Assembly (NCBI GenBank): GCA_015501585.1
Contig: JADNRY010000407.1
Location: 1 to 53,537 of the forward strand
DNA from: Rhodocollybia butyracea
Taxonomy: Eukaryota > Basidiomycota > Agaricomycetes > Agaricales > Omphalotaceae
Direction: 5' to 3'
Length of the DNA stretch: 53,537 nucleotides
Shown piece by piece: positions 10,419-21,470 of the stretch (positions within the stretch are counted from its first letter, which is position 1; the number at the start of each line of letters is the position of its first letter). The position numbers were made by a program, and so were the translations under genes. The notes under the pieces were generated by a model. That model did not search any database. It saw only the letters and a program-made list of their open reading frames with translations, and was not told the origin of the DNA.

Positions 10419-12587
10419 TCACCGTCCACTGTATCCCGAGACTGTGACCTTGGACTGGTACTGTGTACGAGATTTACCAATCAGAGACGATCGAACAGAT
10501 GCAGTCACTGTTGTCGCTCTATACCGCCCTTCTTTTGATGGGATATGTTCGGAAGCGTATAGGCGCGAGTTATTGTTACTCTTAACCCACTTCTCAAATT
10601 GTTTGCCGCACGAGGCATGGATATCGCTCGTTTGCTCGTACTTTGCGTCCGTCAGGGCTTCAATATGTGACCATACGACGTCATTGTAGACTCCCAATGC
10701 GACTGCAAATCTATTCCCATTCTTTTGATGTTGAAAGACGAGAATGCCAAAGATAATCCAATCATGCAGGAAGAGATTCATGGTACCGTTGTCCATTGCC
10801 TCCCAAGAATCGGGATGGTACGCTTCGGGCTGAGAAAATCCGTCTGGTACTTTGGAAATGGATACACTGAATGAATACTTGTGAATGACAATCGGAGGTA
10901 GGCCTGGATAGATTGTTTCGGTGATGCGGATGTTGACCATAAAGCTGGGACTCTGGCGATCACCCTTCTGTGGCCGTGCCTCGACTAGGACGGCTTCATT
11001 ATCTGTTAGTGGTTTCGTTATCTTATCTAAATTCTCCGACAGCATCTGTCCAGATCCATAAGTATCTCGATAGTAAGACCGTTGAATACGCTCGAGATTG
11101 GGCTTATCCAGCCCGAAATCAAGGACAATGTCCAACCAGATTTTGTTTTGGTGTATTCCAACCACCACGACAAACTGCTGATTGCTCTTGCGATCGCCCG
11201 GGTCATGTACGAAGAGAAAGGCGTGGGACATCTTGTTCTTCAACCCGAGATCGATATTACCATCTGCAGTTTTCGTAATCCCTATGCCTATGCTCGAATG
11301 TTCCGCCGCATATTCAGAGCAGGAGCATGACTGTTCAACCCGAACTCCCTGACCACTAGGAAAGAAGACTGACACTCTGTTCGGCCCAACCAGGAAGTCG
11401 TCTTTGACACGGGCAGCCGCAGGAGTCCTGGCCCTGAACAACAGTTCTTGTGGGCTCTCCCCGGTTTTTCCACACAACAATACTTTTCTGCTGTTATCTT
11501 CAACAAGTAGGTGCGAATCGACTCTCGCGTACCGGTGTTTGTCCACCCTCCTCACATGGATAGCCAGATGCTCCGATTGTCGTCGGCAACAATTCAGAAC
11601 AGCCAGATATTCTGGACGTGGGCCGAAGGGGCTGGGGTAATCTGCGGTATCTGGGCCGAGAGAATCATGAATGCGCAAAAGAGGAAGGTGGACGAGTATT
11701 CCCATATTGGTCATCGAGTACGGCTGTCGGCTGTCGGACCAGGATTGCTCATACTCGCCACTCGCTTCAAAATCATCTGGACTGGTGGCGAGTAATCCAC
11801 TGTCTGACTTGATACCAAGTGCTAATGCCCGTACATCTGCCTTGGCTTTCCAAGCAAAGATAGTCTGATCATCCGACATCTTCAAAATCTCTTCCTGCAG
11901 CCTGATGAAGGCGTGCGTTCCTTCGCCGTAGATTGTCGGCATGAAAACACCGAAAATTCCAAGCAGCGAGTACGCCCTGTCTTCTATGCGTGTCGTTTCC
12001 CTTCCAGCAGCCCATGACATTTTCTTCGCGATACTGATTTTGCTCAAGTTGTTCTGCAACAGGACCCCCGATGGGATCCCAGTAATCTCCGTGATAATCG
12101 CCTGCAGGCTTGCCTTGGTTCCAATTTTCTCCCAGTCTTTCGCAAAGAAGACAACCGTCATCGGCGCTATCAACTCCTGTAAAGTCCACCCCCTCGTAAA
12201 CCATTTGCACGCATGGAAAGCCAAGTTGAGAGATCGCTTGGGAAGGTTGCTCGCTATATCTGCCAGGTAGGCATAGCAGATCTGCGCTTCGCTGTAGTAT
12301 CTGTACATTGAGTTGATAGCCTCTGAGAGCTCGGAGCTGCTGGATTTATCGATGCAGCAGGTGTCAATCCAGATATACTCCCAATCCTCATTACGCGCCA
12401 CCTCGCACGCTCGCACGATCTTGGACCATCCTCTCATGTCCTTGTTCTTGGATGGTCCCTGCATATGTTGGAACGTCACTTCCTCTTCTTCCCATACATG
12501 CGAGAGGATCACGTATTGTGGTATCCGTTTTTCATCCGCAAAGTAGACGAGCTCTGGGTCTGTACCAGTGGTTCGGATGAGTCGCAT
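10419..12587 (-). CDS. HET-domain (heterokaryon incompatibility type) protein
   Basis: A single-exon frame of 722 codons from the ATG at 12587; an upstream in-frame ATG at 12635 would add 16 residues, but MRLIRTTG is the usual opening of this family. The HET domain fills the N-terminal part: YVILSHVWEEEEVTF, WSKIVRACEVARNEDWEYIWIDTCCIDK, SSSELSEAINSMYRYY, FTRGWTLQELIAP and RIEDRAYSLLGIFGVFMP. The C-terminal 450 residues carry no NACHT or WD40 motif and are of unknown function. HET domains trigger programmed cell death in fungal non-self recognition; a role here is inferred from the domain only. A decayed copy of the 3' part lies at 29.6-30.3 kb. Confidence 0.9.
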   Translation of the reverse strand: MRLIRTTGTDPELVYFADEKRIPQYVILSHVWEEEEVTFQHMQGPSKNKDMRGWSKIVRACEVARNEDWEYIWIDTCCIDKSSSSELSEAINSMYRYYSEAQICYAYLADIASNLPKRSLNLAFHACKWFTRGWTLQELIAPMTVVFFAKDWEKIGTKASLQAIITEITGIPSGVLLQNNLSKISIAKKMSWAAGRETTRIEDRAYSLLGIFGVFMPTIYGEGTHAFIRLQEEILKMSDDQTIFAWKAKADVRALALGIKSDSGLLATSPDDFEASGEYEQSWSDSRQPYSMTNMGILVHLPLLRIHDSLGPDTADYPSPFGPRPEYLAVLNCCRRQSEHLAIHVRRVDKHRYARVDSHLLVEDNSRKVLLCGKTGESPQELLFRARTPAAARVKDDFLVGPNRVSVFFPSGQGVRVEQSCSCSEYAAEHSSIGIGITKTADGNIDLGLKNKMSHAFLFVHDPGDRKSNQQFVVVVGIHQNKIWLDIVLDFGLDKPNLERIQRSYYRDTYGSGQMLSENLDKITKPLTDNEAVLVEARPQKGDRQSPSFMVNIRITETIYPGLPPIVIHKYSFSVSISKVPDGFSQPEAYHPDSWEAMDNGTMNLFLHDWIIFGILVFQHQKNGNRFAVALGVYNDVVWSHIEALTDAKYEQTSDIHASCGKQFEKWVKSNNNSRLYASEHIPSKEGRYRATTVTASVRSSLIGKSRTQYQSKVTVSGYSGR

Positions 12588-12639
12588 AACGGCCTGACAC
12601 CTTTCCAGTGCGTGAGTTTGGTAGCAAGGGCACATTATC

Positions 12640-13435
12640 TAAAGCTTACCGAAAGGCTTTCTTTCTGTCTGCTCAAACGCCGAGAGAGCAAAGCAAGTCA
12701 GTAATATCGATTGTCTCCCTAAGTTTGTTCATAGGCAGGCAGTGCAAACGGGTGTATAAGGTATCATCGATAACTATCATCGGTGGCATCTACGCTTACA
12801 GCTAAAAACGTTGCCCTATTCAGATGAGATGAGATACTTGATTAATCGATTATGGTCGGAGAACCACGAGTCAGTTGATACATTGTGAAAGTATATGCGT
12901 GCGTACCTTAAACGTTTACCTCTTTGAGCGAGTTGTAGTAAGGGCAGTATAGTCTTGGGTACTGAAAATTACTGGACAGTTTTCTGTCTGTTCAAACATC
13001 AAGAGAACTTCAGAGCAAGACTGCACCGTCGGAAGGAAGACCTAAATATCCATCGATGAGTCAAACATCGCTAGGAACTTCCAGATGAACGATCAGGAAA
13101 CTTAGATCAGCTGGATGAAGAAGTGAAGTGGTAGCCGGAGCATATAGATGCCAGAGATATAAGGACTTACACCGACATTTGTACAAGACAAAAAGGTGAA
13201 TACTAAAGCGCTCAGCGTTAGTTTAGGCGCTCGCTGATGCAATTATTTCACTTCAACAACCACGAACAAACGTCAGCTTTCAGCACGACGCTAGATCATT
13301 TGCATTAGCACTCGCTAGCCATCATGAAGATACCAAATCCAAATATGTAGCCCAGCTCCCCGACGTCATCGTATTCAAGCTTATTCGTTCTCAAGCACTC
13401 ATCCTACCAACAAACACGATCCCGAACATCATGCA
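12640..13435. other. Intergenic upstream of the HET gene, nothing recognised
   Basis: Contains the HET gene's presumed promoter side. No repeat or gene identified. Confidence 0.5.
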
Positions 13436-13990
13436 TCATGCAATACACGAGTTCAATATTCCCTTGAACATCTACTGAACTACGGATTGCCTCCCGAGAC
13501 TCCCAACCCGATGGAAGAGGTGTTTTGCCTGCTACCGAACGTGAGTCCAAGTTTTTTTATCACCGTACGCCGCTGAAAGGATGTTGTGTATTAGCTATCA
13601 ACAATCCTGAATATTGAACCTATACGCTATTGGCTGACGGAGACTAGGATTGGCTACAAAGTGAATGAGGAAACTTGGTGTGAAAAAGCTAAGAGTCGGA
13701 ACCTCCAAGAATTATCCGACGTTGGCGTACATGGCTCGATGGATTACCAGCAGAAGAAGGAACAACAACCACGGCAGTGACGCTCGAATCTGAGTTGAAT
13801 GAAGGGCCATATGACTGGGGCGACGGCTGACACGGAAGACGGTGGATATGGCTAGCGGCGATAGATGCATCAGTTACGATTCGCAATTGCATGGAAAGTT
13901 GCCAGCGCACCGTTACCATAGTCCCATAGCTGCTTCATCGTAGTACCATCTCTCGTGATTCGTTCTCTTGATATCGCCTCTTCAGCATTC
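13436..13990 (+). repeat. Spacer repeat, copy at unit A (partner 17920-18430)
   Basis: Runs from GAACATCTAC through GATGGAAGAGGTG..., a GACGGAGACTAGGATTG block and ATGGCTCGATGGATTACC, then the ...CCTTGACAC block. The same order occurs at about 17920-18430. A short piece also occurs at 27436-27490. These spacers travelled with the secreted-protein genes during duplication. Confidence 0.75.
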
Positions 13991-14018
13991 CTTGACACTG
14001 GCCGGAAAACAAAACGCA

Positions 14019-15018
14019 ATGCTCTACCCCCGTTCTGTCTTTCGTCGGTCCCGGTTGTTCCTGTTCCTGCAGATACCCCAGCCACGCCCCCGTCCCCCAG
14101 AGCTGGGCCCCCGTCTTCTTTGACCCCGCCGCCAGGTGGTGCGGTTCTTCTTCGTGGCCCTGGCGACGACCAACAATCCGAGGAACCAAAGCCCAAGAAC
14201 GCCCAGCCATTGACGGAGAAAGAAATGGAGGCCAAGGAGAAGGAGTTGAAGGCGGAGAGAGGGAACAGAAGCAAAAGAACGCCCAGCGGCCCAGGAGACA
14301 AGAGGCTCAGGACAAGAAAGATCTACGTAATGAGGCTGCTAACGGACTTCGGCGAAGGGAGCACGTAAGGACTTCCTTACTACTTATCATCTTCCTACTA
14401 ACACGTACGATTTTTCCGTCTTGAAAGAAGCCAGAGAGCGCTTCCGCGCTGCTGATGATCACCTTTACGTGAATTTGTGTCGGTGAGTTACGCTCCTTGC
14501 TCGTTATTTGTTTTGTTGTTCACATCTCTGTCTAGAAACATCGTCTTCACAAGGCTAAGGACCGTCTGCATGTCGCTGAGGAACATCTCCAGCACGTAGA
14601 GCACGAGGGTGAATTCGACCATGAGGTAGGTTTCGATTTTTCGCGGTTTGATTTTGTTTTAGAACTTTTTCTTATTTTAGCACCACCACGGTCATGACTA
14701 ATTCCGTCTTGGCAAGACTCTCGCTTTAGCGTCGTCGGGAACTGACCACCACGCTGCTCCTCCAGTTCTCGAGGTACGTTTTTTTCCCTTTGAAATTAAT
14801 CATAACTCTTCCTCATGCTCTCTCTTTCAGAGCATTGTCAAGCATGAGGAAGTTCCTGTCGCTTTCGAGATCCCCATTGCCGCCCGTGGTTAGGCTCATA
14901 CCTCAAGTGCGGGTAATTCGACCACAACCACTCCAATTCCCGCGCTGGTAATCCAGTCGCACCCACCTACCCCCGCCCGTTGCCCGTCATGCAGTGTGTG
15001 GTGACGATTTGGATTAGA
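14019..15018 (+). pseudogene. Secreted coiled-coil family, copy A, decayed
   Basis: Aligned to copies B and D, copy A starts with ATG-CTC-TAC at 14019, but a deletion of about 28 nt inside the signal-peptide codons removes the hydrophobic core and shifts the frame. The Lys/Glu-rich segment remains as EKEMEAKEKELKAER. Exon 2 has lost internal codons, exon 4 carries an extra segment with stops, and exon 5 ends early with a TAG at about 14890, although GACGATTTGGATTAG, the family C-terminus, is still visible near 15004-15018. There is no TATA motif before it, because the spacer repeat abuts the gene directly. It is not functional. Confidence 0.85.
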
Positions 15019-15239
15019 GTTCTGAGCTGGTGAGTCCCTTTATCTTTCTCTTTACTTTTCTCGATCGCTCATTCCTCACTGTTATAGAAATGGATCATTC
15101 CCTTAGGTATTGTTGTTCCATTTGGCAGTTTCTTCGCACTGAATGAATAAAGTTGTTGGTTGTCCGCTATTAGATGTAAAAGAACAGCTTGAAGAACAGC
15201 CACACTATTTGGGAGAAACAAGTTTTCTAGCACACGGAG

Positions 15240-15800
15240 AGAGTCCCATAGCTCCTTCATCGCAGTACCATCTTTCGCGATTCCTTCTGATACCCCCTAT
15301 CCCACCCCTATCCTTGACACAGGCTGGCATACCAACGTACAATGAAATCTGATGGAAGCTGTATAGCACAGACGATAAGTGAAGATTGATATCGAGATAC
15401 CGCTGATAGGGTGTAAAGCATAAAGACTCTCGTCCATCTTGAAAGGTATTACACATAGTGGATGTACCAAAACGGGTTCATCAAGCAATCTACTATACAC
15501 ATGATGGATTGGGAAGATATGATGGATGTTTCTTTGGTGGGGTCAAGGTGATGATGGCTGCAGCTTACTCCTGTCACTGCCCCAATCTCAGAGCTCAATT
15601 TTCATTCTGGGAGTACAGCATGCTTCCGTTGAAGTCCTGCCCCTCCTATCATGGTCGCGGCGGTGATTCGGTACAGGTGGGTTCGTGCTTGACTGTCGCT
15701 GGATGTAACAACTACTATTGTTGTCCAGCGTACGGATAGCAAAGGAGGGATATTCTGCAACGAGTGAGACTAGGACTTGCAGCTGTGGCATCAGCGGCTA
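15240..15800. repeat. Spacer repeat between copies A and B (partner 18386-18830)
   Basis: Shares GTCCCA..CTCCTTCATCGCAGT, GGCATACCAACGTA, CAAAACGGGTTCATC and CTATACACATGATGG with 18386-18660, in the same order. A further piece (GGAGGGATATTCTRC..GAGTGAGACTAGGA) also occurs at about 33215-33250. Confidence 0.75.
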
Positions 15801-15978
15801 ATGTTAAGAAGTACTAGTACTATTTGAGCTTGATCACTCGACTCTATCCTTCTCCTGTATGTTGTAGATAATTGATCTCTCATAGCCAGCTTATCGTTTC
15901 TTTCACCAGACTCCTCGGAAGAACGGTTTGATGGTCACCATGCGCATGCGCAGCCTTACCCTGCCAAATCGCAAAAGG

Positions 15979-15987
15979 TATATAAAG
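15979..15987 (+). promoter_or_regulatory. TATA box of copy B
   Basis: TATATAAAG lies about 140 bp before the ATG of copy B. The same element, with the same downstream TTAGCAGAGCTGGTC leader, is at 18893 for copy D. Copies C and E keep the leader but lack the TATA element. Confidence 0.65.
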
Positions 15988-16125
15988 ACTCGAACTCTTC
16001 CAGATGCCTTAGCAGAGCTGGTCTCTTCCCAAAAACTTACCACACACAACCCGGTGCTGGACATCGTTTCTTCATCCGACCTTTTTTCAGTTCATTCGAC
16101 TATCTGATCTATCCGTATATCCACA

Positions 16126-17262
16126 ATGGTCTACTCTCGTTCTGTCATTACCGTTATCCTCGCTGCGGGGGCTATTTCGTCAGTCCTGGCTGTTCCCGTT
16201 CCCGCAGGTTCCTCAGCCACTTCGCCTCCCGGTTCAGTTGCTTTGCGATCTTCTTTGGCCCCGACAGCTGCGATTGCTCGTCGTGGCCCCACCGTGGAAG
16301 AACAGGGCCACGTAGCCCACGAAAAACGAGCCGACGAAGGTAAGGAGAGCAAGGAGGAGGAAAAGGAGGAGGAAAAGGAGGAGAAAGCGGCGGCGGAGCA
16401 GAAGAAGAAGGAGGAGAAAGCGGCGGCGGAGCAGAAGAAGAAGGAGGAGAAAGCGGCGGCGGAGCAGAGGGAGAAGGAGATAGAGGAACAGGGTTCCAAT
16501 AGTCTCGAAGTGCTTCGAGGCGAACATCAGCTCTCTGATCATCTCAAAACGTACGAGGGGCCTAGTCCTGCTACTACCAGTTCAAAGCTCAGTGAACGGG
16601 CTGCCGCTCCTGCCAGCGGACTTCGGCGGAGGGAGCACAAGGAACATCACGTATGTATTCGATTTCATTACTACTTATCACCTTCCTACTAACACGTACT
16701 TTTTAGTCCCACTACTATGATTTTTCCGTCTTGGAAGAAGCCATTGAGGGCATCGATCATGCCAAAGAACGCATCCGCGCTGCTGAAGATCATCTTTACC
16801 ACTTGTTGCGTATGAAAGACGAAGGTGAATTCGTGTCGGTGAGTTACGCTTGTTGTGTTTTGTTTTGTTGTTTACATTTCTCTGTGTCTAGAAACATCGT
16901 CTTCGCAAGGCCAAGCATCGTCTCGAAAAAGCCAAGCACCGTCTGCATGTCGCTGAGGAGCATCTCCAACGCGTAGAGGACAAGTTCAACAAGGGTGAAT
17001 TTGACCATGAGGTAGGTTCCGATATTTCGTGGTTTTTCTTTTGTTTTGGAACTTATTCTCTTATCTCAGCAGCACCACGCTGCTCCTCCAGTTTTCGAGG
17101 TACGTTTTTTAGAATTACTTTTGAGTGAATCATAACTCTTCCTTATCATTTACTTTGTAGAACATTGTCAAGCACAAGGAAGTCGGTCTTGAGATCTCCA
17201 TCGCACCCCCGCCACCCCCGCCCGTTTCCCACCGCGCCTTGTACGGTGACGACTTGGATTAG
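16126..17262 (+). CDS. Secreted charged coiled-coil protein, copy B (302 aa)
   Basis: Five exons, all phase 0: 16126-16650, 16707-16838, 16892-17011, 17070-17099 (30 nt) and 17161-17262. The signal peptide is MVYSRSVITVILAAGAISSV, ending near LAVPVPA. Exon 1 then gives a Ser/Ala/Pro linker, a Lys/Glu/Ala-rich segment with two nearly perfect 10-residue repeats (EEKAAAEQKK) and a dibasic LRRREHKEHH end. Exons 2 and 3 encode amphipathic helices (HAKERIRAAEDHLYHLLRMK; KHRLRKAKHRLEKAKHRLHV), each ending in E-G-E-F or K-G-E-F. The tail is NIVKHKEVGLE, a run of six prolines, then YGDDLD. I do not recognise the family; secretion and coiled coil are inferred. RR/RRR sites suggest Kex2 processing. Copy D (291 aa) is its intact sister. 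Confidence 0.85.
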
Positions 17263-17746
17263 ATTTCTGAACTAGTGAATCCCTTTTACCCTTTTCTTTC
17301 CTTTTCTCAATCGCTCATTCCTCGCTGTTTTAGAAATGAACCATTGTCCTAGATATTGTTGTACTACTTGGCAGTTTTTGTATCTTGAATGAATGAATGA
17401 AGTTGTTGGTTGTTTGTACGGTTTTTTTTCCTCAGTGTGAATCGTGATTGATCATCTGGGTTTGTGCTTTCGATGTTGGACTATCTTATTGATAGATTTT
17501 TTTTGAGCATACAGGACGGGCATGCTGCGAGATATAGAGGCTAGAGACTAGAGCCAACAAAGGACTGTTAACATATCATCTCGGCCCTTCCCAATGTGGA
17601 TTTTCACTTACTGAACAAGCACTCCCAGGTGCCTTAGCAGAGCTGGTGTATTCCAAAAACTTACACGACCGGTCGTTTCTTCATTCATCCTTTGCTTTTT
17701 TCAGTTTCTTCGACTATCTGATCTATCATCTACCCATATGTCCACG

Positions 17747-17848
17747 ATGGTCTACTCTCGTTCTGTCATTACTGCTATCCTTGCTGCGGGGGCGGTCCTG
17801 GCTGTTCCCGTTCCCGCAGATACCTCGGTCACTTTGTCGCCCGGTTAG
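17747..17848 (+). pseudogene. Secreted coiled-coil family, copy C, leader-only remnant
   Basis: The family leader and signal peptide are intact (MVYSRSVITAILAAGAVLAV, then PVPADTSVTLSPG) but a TAG follows at codon 34, and the spacer repeat begins soon after, with no helix or tail exons. The upstream TATA element is missing, although the CTTAGCAGAGCTGG leader is present. It is most simply a truncated unit. A 33-residue product with a signal peptide is possible but unsupported. Confidence 0.8.
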
Positions 17849-17919
17849 TGCAACTAGCAGCTTCCACAATCCCAGACATCCCTTTTAATCAACTATTGGT
17901 TCTTGCTGCATGCTCTACT

Positions 17920-18430
17920 CACCTAGCTTGAACATCTACTTAACTACCGTTAGTGTCTCCCAAGACACTTAAGCTACCCGATGGAAGACGTGCGTGAGTC
18001 TAATTGATATTTGTCACCATACTTACACCCGGACTGAAGTCTGGAAGGGAGCGTGTATCAGCTAACAATCCTGAATATTGGACTTATTTATTGGTCCATT
18101 GTTGGCGGATAGAGACTAGGATTGCCTACAAGGGGAATGAGGAAACCTGGTGTGGAAGCCTAAGAATGCAGACCTCCAAGGATTATTTGACGTTGGCGCA
18201 TATGGCTCGATGGATTACCGACGGAAGGAAAAACAGCAACTACGGCAGTGAAGCTTAGATCTGGGTTGAATGAAGTGCGATATGACTTGGGGTGGCGACG
18301 AATATGGAAGACGGTAGGCATGACTAGCAGCGATAGAGGCTTCACGAGTCGCAATTACATGAAAAGTTTGTCAGCGCACTGAAGTCCCAAAACTCCCTCA
18401 TCGCAGTCCCGTGATTCATTCTCTTGATAT
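17920..18430 (+). repeat. Spacer repeat, second copy (partner 13436-13990)
   Basis: Follows the copy C leader directly and repeats the 13.4-kb spacer in the same order. A second spacer block (partner of 15240-15800) overlaps its end and continues to about 18830. Confidence 0.75.
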
Positions 18431-18892
18431 CCCTCGTTCTGCGCTCCTTGACACAGACTGGCATACCAACGTAACAATGCAATCTGATGGATGCTGTGTA
18501 GCACAGATGATAAGTGAGGATTGATATATTGATATCGAGAGACTGCAGATAGGCTGTAAAGATTCTTATCCATCTCGAAAGGCATTACGCGCAGCAGACG
18601 TGCCAAAACGGGTTCATCGACATCACCCTCTCTCTCAGCACTCCACTATACACATGATGGATCTGCTCCAATATCAGAGCTCATGGAAGTAGTATACAGA
18701 ATGCTTCCGTTGAAGCCCTGCCCTTCCTGTCATGGCCGCGGCGATGAATCGGTACTGGTAGGTTCGTTCGACTGCGATTGCTTGACTTTGTTAGGGTTGA
18801 GTTAACGTTAAGAGGACTCTGTCCAGCGCACGGGTCAATTGCGGGTCAAAATTGCCGTGCACAGCCTTCGGCTGCTCTGCCGATTCGCAAGG

Positions 18893-18901
18893 TATATAAA
18901 G
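18893..18901 (+). promoter_or_regulatory. TATA box of copy D
   Basis: TATATAAAG lies 137 bp before the ATG of copy D. It sits in a block (GGTCAAAATTGCCGTGCACA to TTAGCAGAGCTGGTC) also seen before copy E at 27.6 kb, where the TATA element is deleted. Confidence 0.65.
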
Positions 18902-19037
18902 ACTTGAACAAACTCTCCCAGATAACCTTAGCAGAGCTGGTCTCTTCCCAAAAACTTACAACACACAACCCGGTGCCGGACATCGTTTCTTCATCCTTTT
19001 TCAGTCTATTCGGCTATCTGATCTATCCACATACACG

Positions 19038-20148
19038 ATGGTCTACTCTCGTTCTGTCATTACCGCTATCCTCGCCGCGGGGGCTATTTCGTCGGTCCTG
19101 GCTGTTCCCGTTCCCGCAGCCACCTCTTCGTCACAGAGTTCAGTTGCAGTTGCGCCCAGAGCTGGGTCATCGTCTTCTTTGGCCCAGTCACCAGGTGCGG
19201 TTGTTCGTCGCGGCTATAGCGACGACGAGGGGTTCAACAAGAAGAAGAAGCCCAAGAAGCCCAAGAAGAAGAGGCCCACGAGCGCCGAGCCGACGGAGGA
19301 GGACATGAAGAAGGAGAAGACTAAGGAGGAGAAGACGCAGGAAAAGGTGAAGTGGGATGAGAACAAAAGGAAGGCCCAGCTTGCCAGGAAGAAGGCGGCC
19401 CAGGAGAAGCATGATCTTCAGGATGCTGCTCTTTCCCCCGATCCCGATCCAGCTTCCAGTGGACTTCAGCGAAGGGACCACGATGAACATCGCGTATGCT
19501 TTCGACTTCATCACTGTTTTTCATCTTCCCACTAACACGTACGCGTACTTTTCAGCACCACTACGATTTTTCCGTCTTGGAAGAATCCATTGAACGCGTC
19601 GATCATGCCAAAGAGCGCGTCCACGCTGCTGATGACCATCTTTACCACTTGTTGCGTATGAAAGACGAAGGTGAATTCGTGTCGGTGCGTTCCGCTTGTT
19701 GCTCGTTATTTGTTTTGTTGTTTACATTTCTCCCTCTGTCTAGAAACATCGTCTTCGCAAGGCTAAGCATCGTCTCGAAAAAGCCAAGCACCATTTGCAT
19801 GTCGCTGAGGAGCATCTCCAGCACGTAGAGCATGCGTTCAACAAGGGTGAATTCGACCATGAGGTAGGTTTCGATATTCAGAGGTTTTTTGTTTTGGAAC
19901 TTATCGATATCTCTTATCTCAGCACCACCACCACGCTGTTCTCGAGGTACGTTTGCTTTTTTACTTTCGAGCTAATCGTAACTCTTTCTTATCCTTTTCA
20001 GAACATTGTCAAGCACAAGGAAGTCGGTCTCGAGGTCGTCATCGCCCCCCGTGTTGATGGTAACAATTCAACACCTGGTAACCCAATTGCACCCCCGCCA
20101 CCACCGCCCGTTTCCCGCCGCGTCTTGTACGGTGACGACTTGGATTAG
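19038..20148 (+). CDS. Secreted charged coiled-coil protein, copy D (291 aa)
   Basis: Five phase-0 exons: 19038-19493, 19556-19684, 19744-19863, 19923-19946 (a 24-nt microexon, HHHHAVLE) and 20002-20148. The signal peptide is MVYSRSVITAILAAGAISSV. Exon 1 differs strongly from copy B after the signal: a Ser-rich linker, VVRRG, then KKKKPKKPKKKRP and a Lys/Glu stretch. Exons 2, 3 and 5 are nearly the same as in B. The C-terminus has VSRRVLYGDDLD after six prolines, preceded by an extra segment, RVDGNNSTPGNPIA, not in B. The AATAAA at about 20277 is a likely polyadenylation signal shared with other copies. Function unknown. The conserved helices and tail with a diverged Lys-rich centre suggest constraint on exons 2-5. 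Confidence 0.85.
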
Positions 20149-20399
20149 AGTTTTGAACTGGTGAGTCCTCTTACCATTATCTTTCCTTTTCTTAATCGCT
20201 TATTCCTCTCCGTTTTAGAAATGAATCATTCTCTCAGATATTGTTGTACCACTTGGCAGTTTCTTTGTATCGAATGAATAAATGAAGTTGATGTGTCTGT
20301 ACGGTTTTTTTTTTCTCAGTGCGATTGATCATCTGAGTTTGTGCTTTCGACGTTGAACTATCTTATTGATATGTTTTTTCGAGCATACAGGACGGGTAT

Positions 20400-21330
20400 G
20401 CTGCGAGATATAGAGGCTAGAGCCAATGCCTGAGCTCATCGAGTCGTTACTTCGCTCAGGTACAAGCATGGAGGTTTGTCGGCTGTACTTACGCAGAGGC
20501 TGGATCAAGGTGGTGACATCTTCAACCGCGGCCCATACGCCAACTTGAAACACCGATTCAGCGCCCAATTCTGGTCCTTGTTACAGATTGCGCTATTAGA
20601 TGGATCAGATGCACTAGACTCGTTTGAAGAACAGCCACAAGTTTCTAGGATGTTTCAGAGAAACGCCCAACTTGAAACACGATGCTGGCATTAAAGCTTT
20701 AAAAGACTGGACGTTTCGCAGAATCGCTCATCAAGACGACAATGCGCCAATAAAATGCTTCCAACCTACGTCCACGCGGCCAACCTAGTCTTAGGGTGCC
20801 TACGATCCATGTACTTACTGCACGGGTGGCCCCAAGCAATTCTCAAACCTCTCCCTTCCCATCGGGCGCAAGCAGTTCCATGCACTACATCTATGAAACC
20901 TCAATGAAGTTCCCTCTGACCTACTAGTGCTGGTACTAAATGCAGTCTCGAGCCAGGAGCGCTCCCGGCAGGCGCATTAGAATATCTGCAACTCTGCCAA
21001 CCCGTGGTACCCTTTTCGCTGGGGCTTGTATGGAAGTTTGGATATCTAATTATAGGAGGACTTCCCGAGCTTAGAATGGTGGACACACAAGATCCTAAAC
21101 TGAAGGAAGGATCGGCAATTCGACAACGATCTCACTTTGTCGCTAGCATCAGCGGAGGGCTATATACTGTAACTGTGTTTTGCTCAAGTTGAAGTAACGA
21201 TGGCTTGGGTGGGGGTACTAACGCTATAGCATCGATTTTGCGTTGTAGTAATTATTACACGTTGAACAAGGGAATAACTACTGACGATTGGGTTGATATG
21301 AAGGGTCGAGCGGACGTCGAGCTCTCGAGT
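20400..21330. other. Intergenic, partly repeated
   Basis: Bases 20400-20520 (GAGGTTTGTCGGCTG, GGATCAAGGTG) recur after copy E at 29390-29470, so the duplicated unit extends past the 3' end. The remainder shows no gene I can support. Confidence 0.5.
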
Positions 21331-21339
21331 TCAAGGCAA

Positions 21340-21470
21340 GTTTTCGAGCCCATTGCTATTTCAGAAACGGCGCAACTTTCTACTTTAGGTAATTCTCTAT
21401 CCAAATTTGGCTTATCAAAGATTAGATAATTACGGCAAGGTTACATTTCTCCTCGTTGTCTCCTGCCATC
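21340..21470 (+). repeat. Conserved 5' block of the ankyrin/MYND genes (copy 1)
   Basis: TTTCGAGCCCATTGCTATTTC through ATCCAAATTTGGCTTATC and GATTAGATAATTACGGCAA directly precedes all three paralogs (also 33379-33506 and 36000-36100). It probably holds the shared promoter and 5' UTR. Confidence 0.65.

Noticed and set aside
11082..12270. Several plus-strand frames opposite the HET gene
   Set aside because: HET-domain motifs are continuous on the minus strand; the plus frames lack motifs.
16131..16542. Long minus-strand open frames rich in Leu/Arg/Ser opposite copy B exon 1
   Set aside because: They are the complement of the AAG/GAG-rich Lys/Glu repeat; low complexity, with no signal or family motif.
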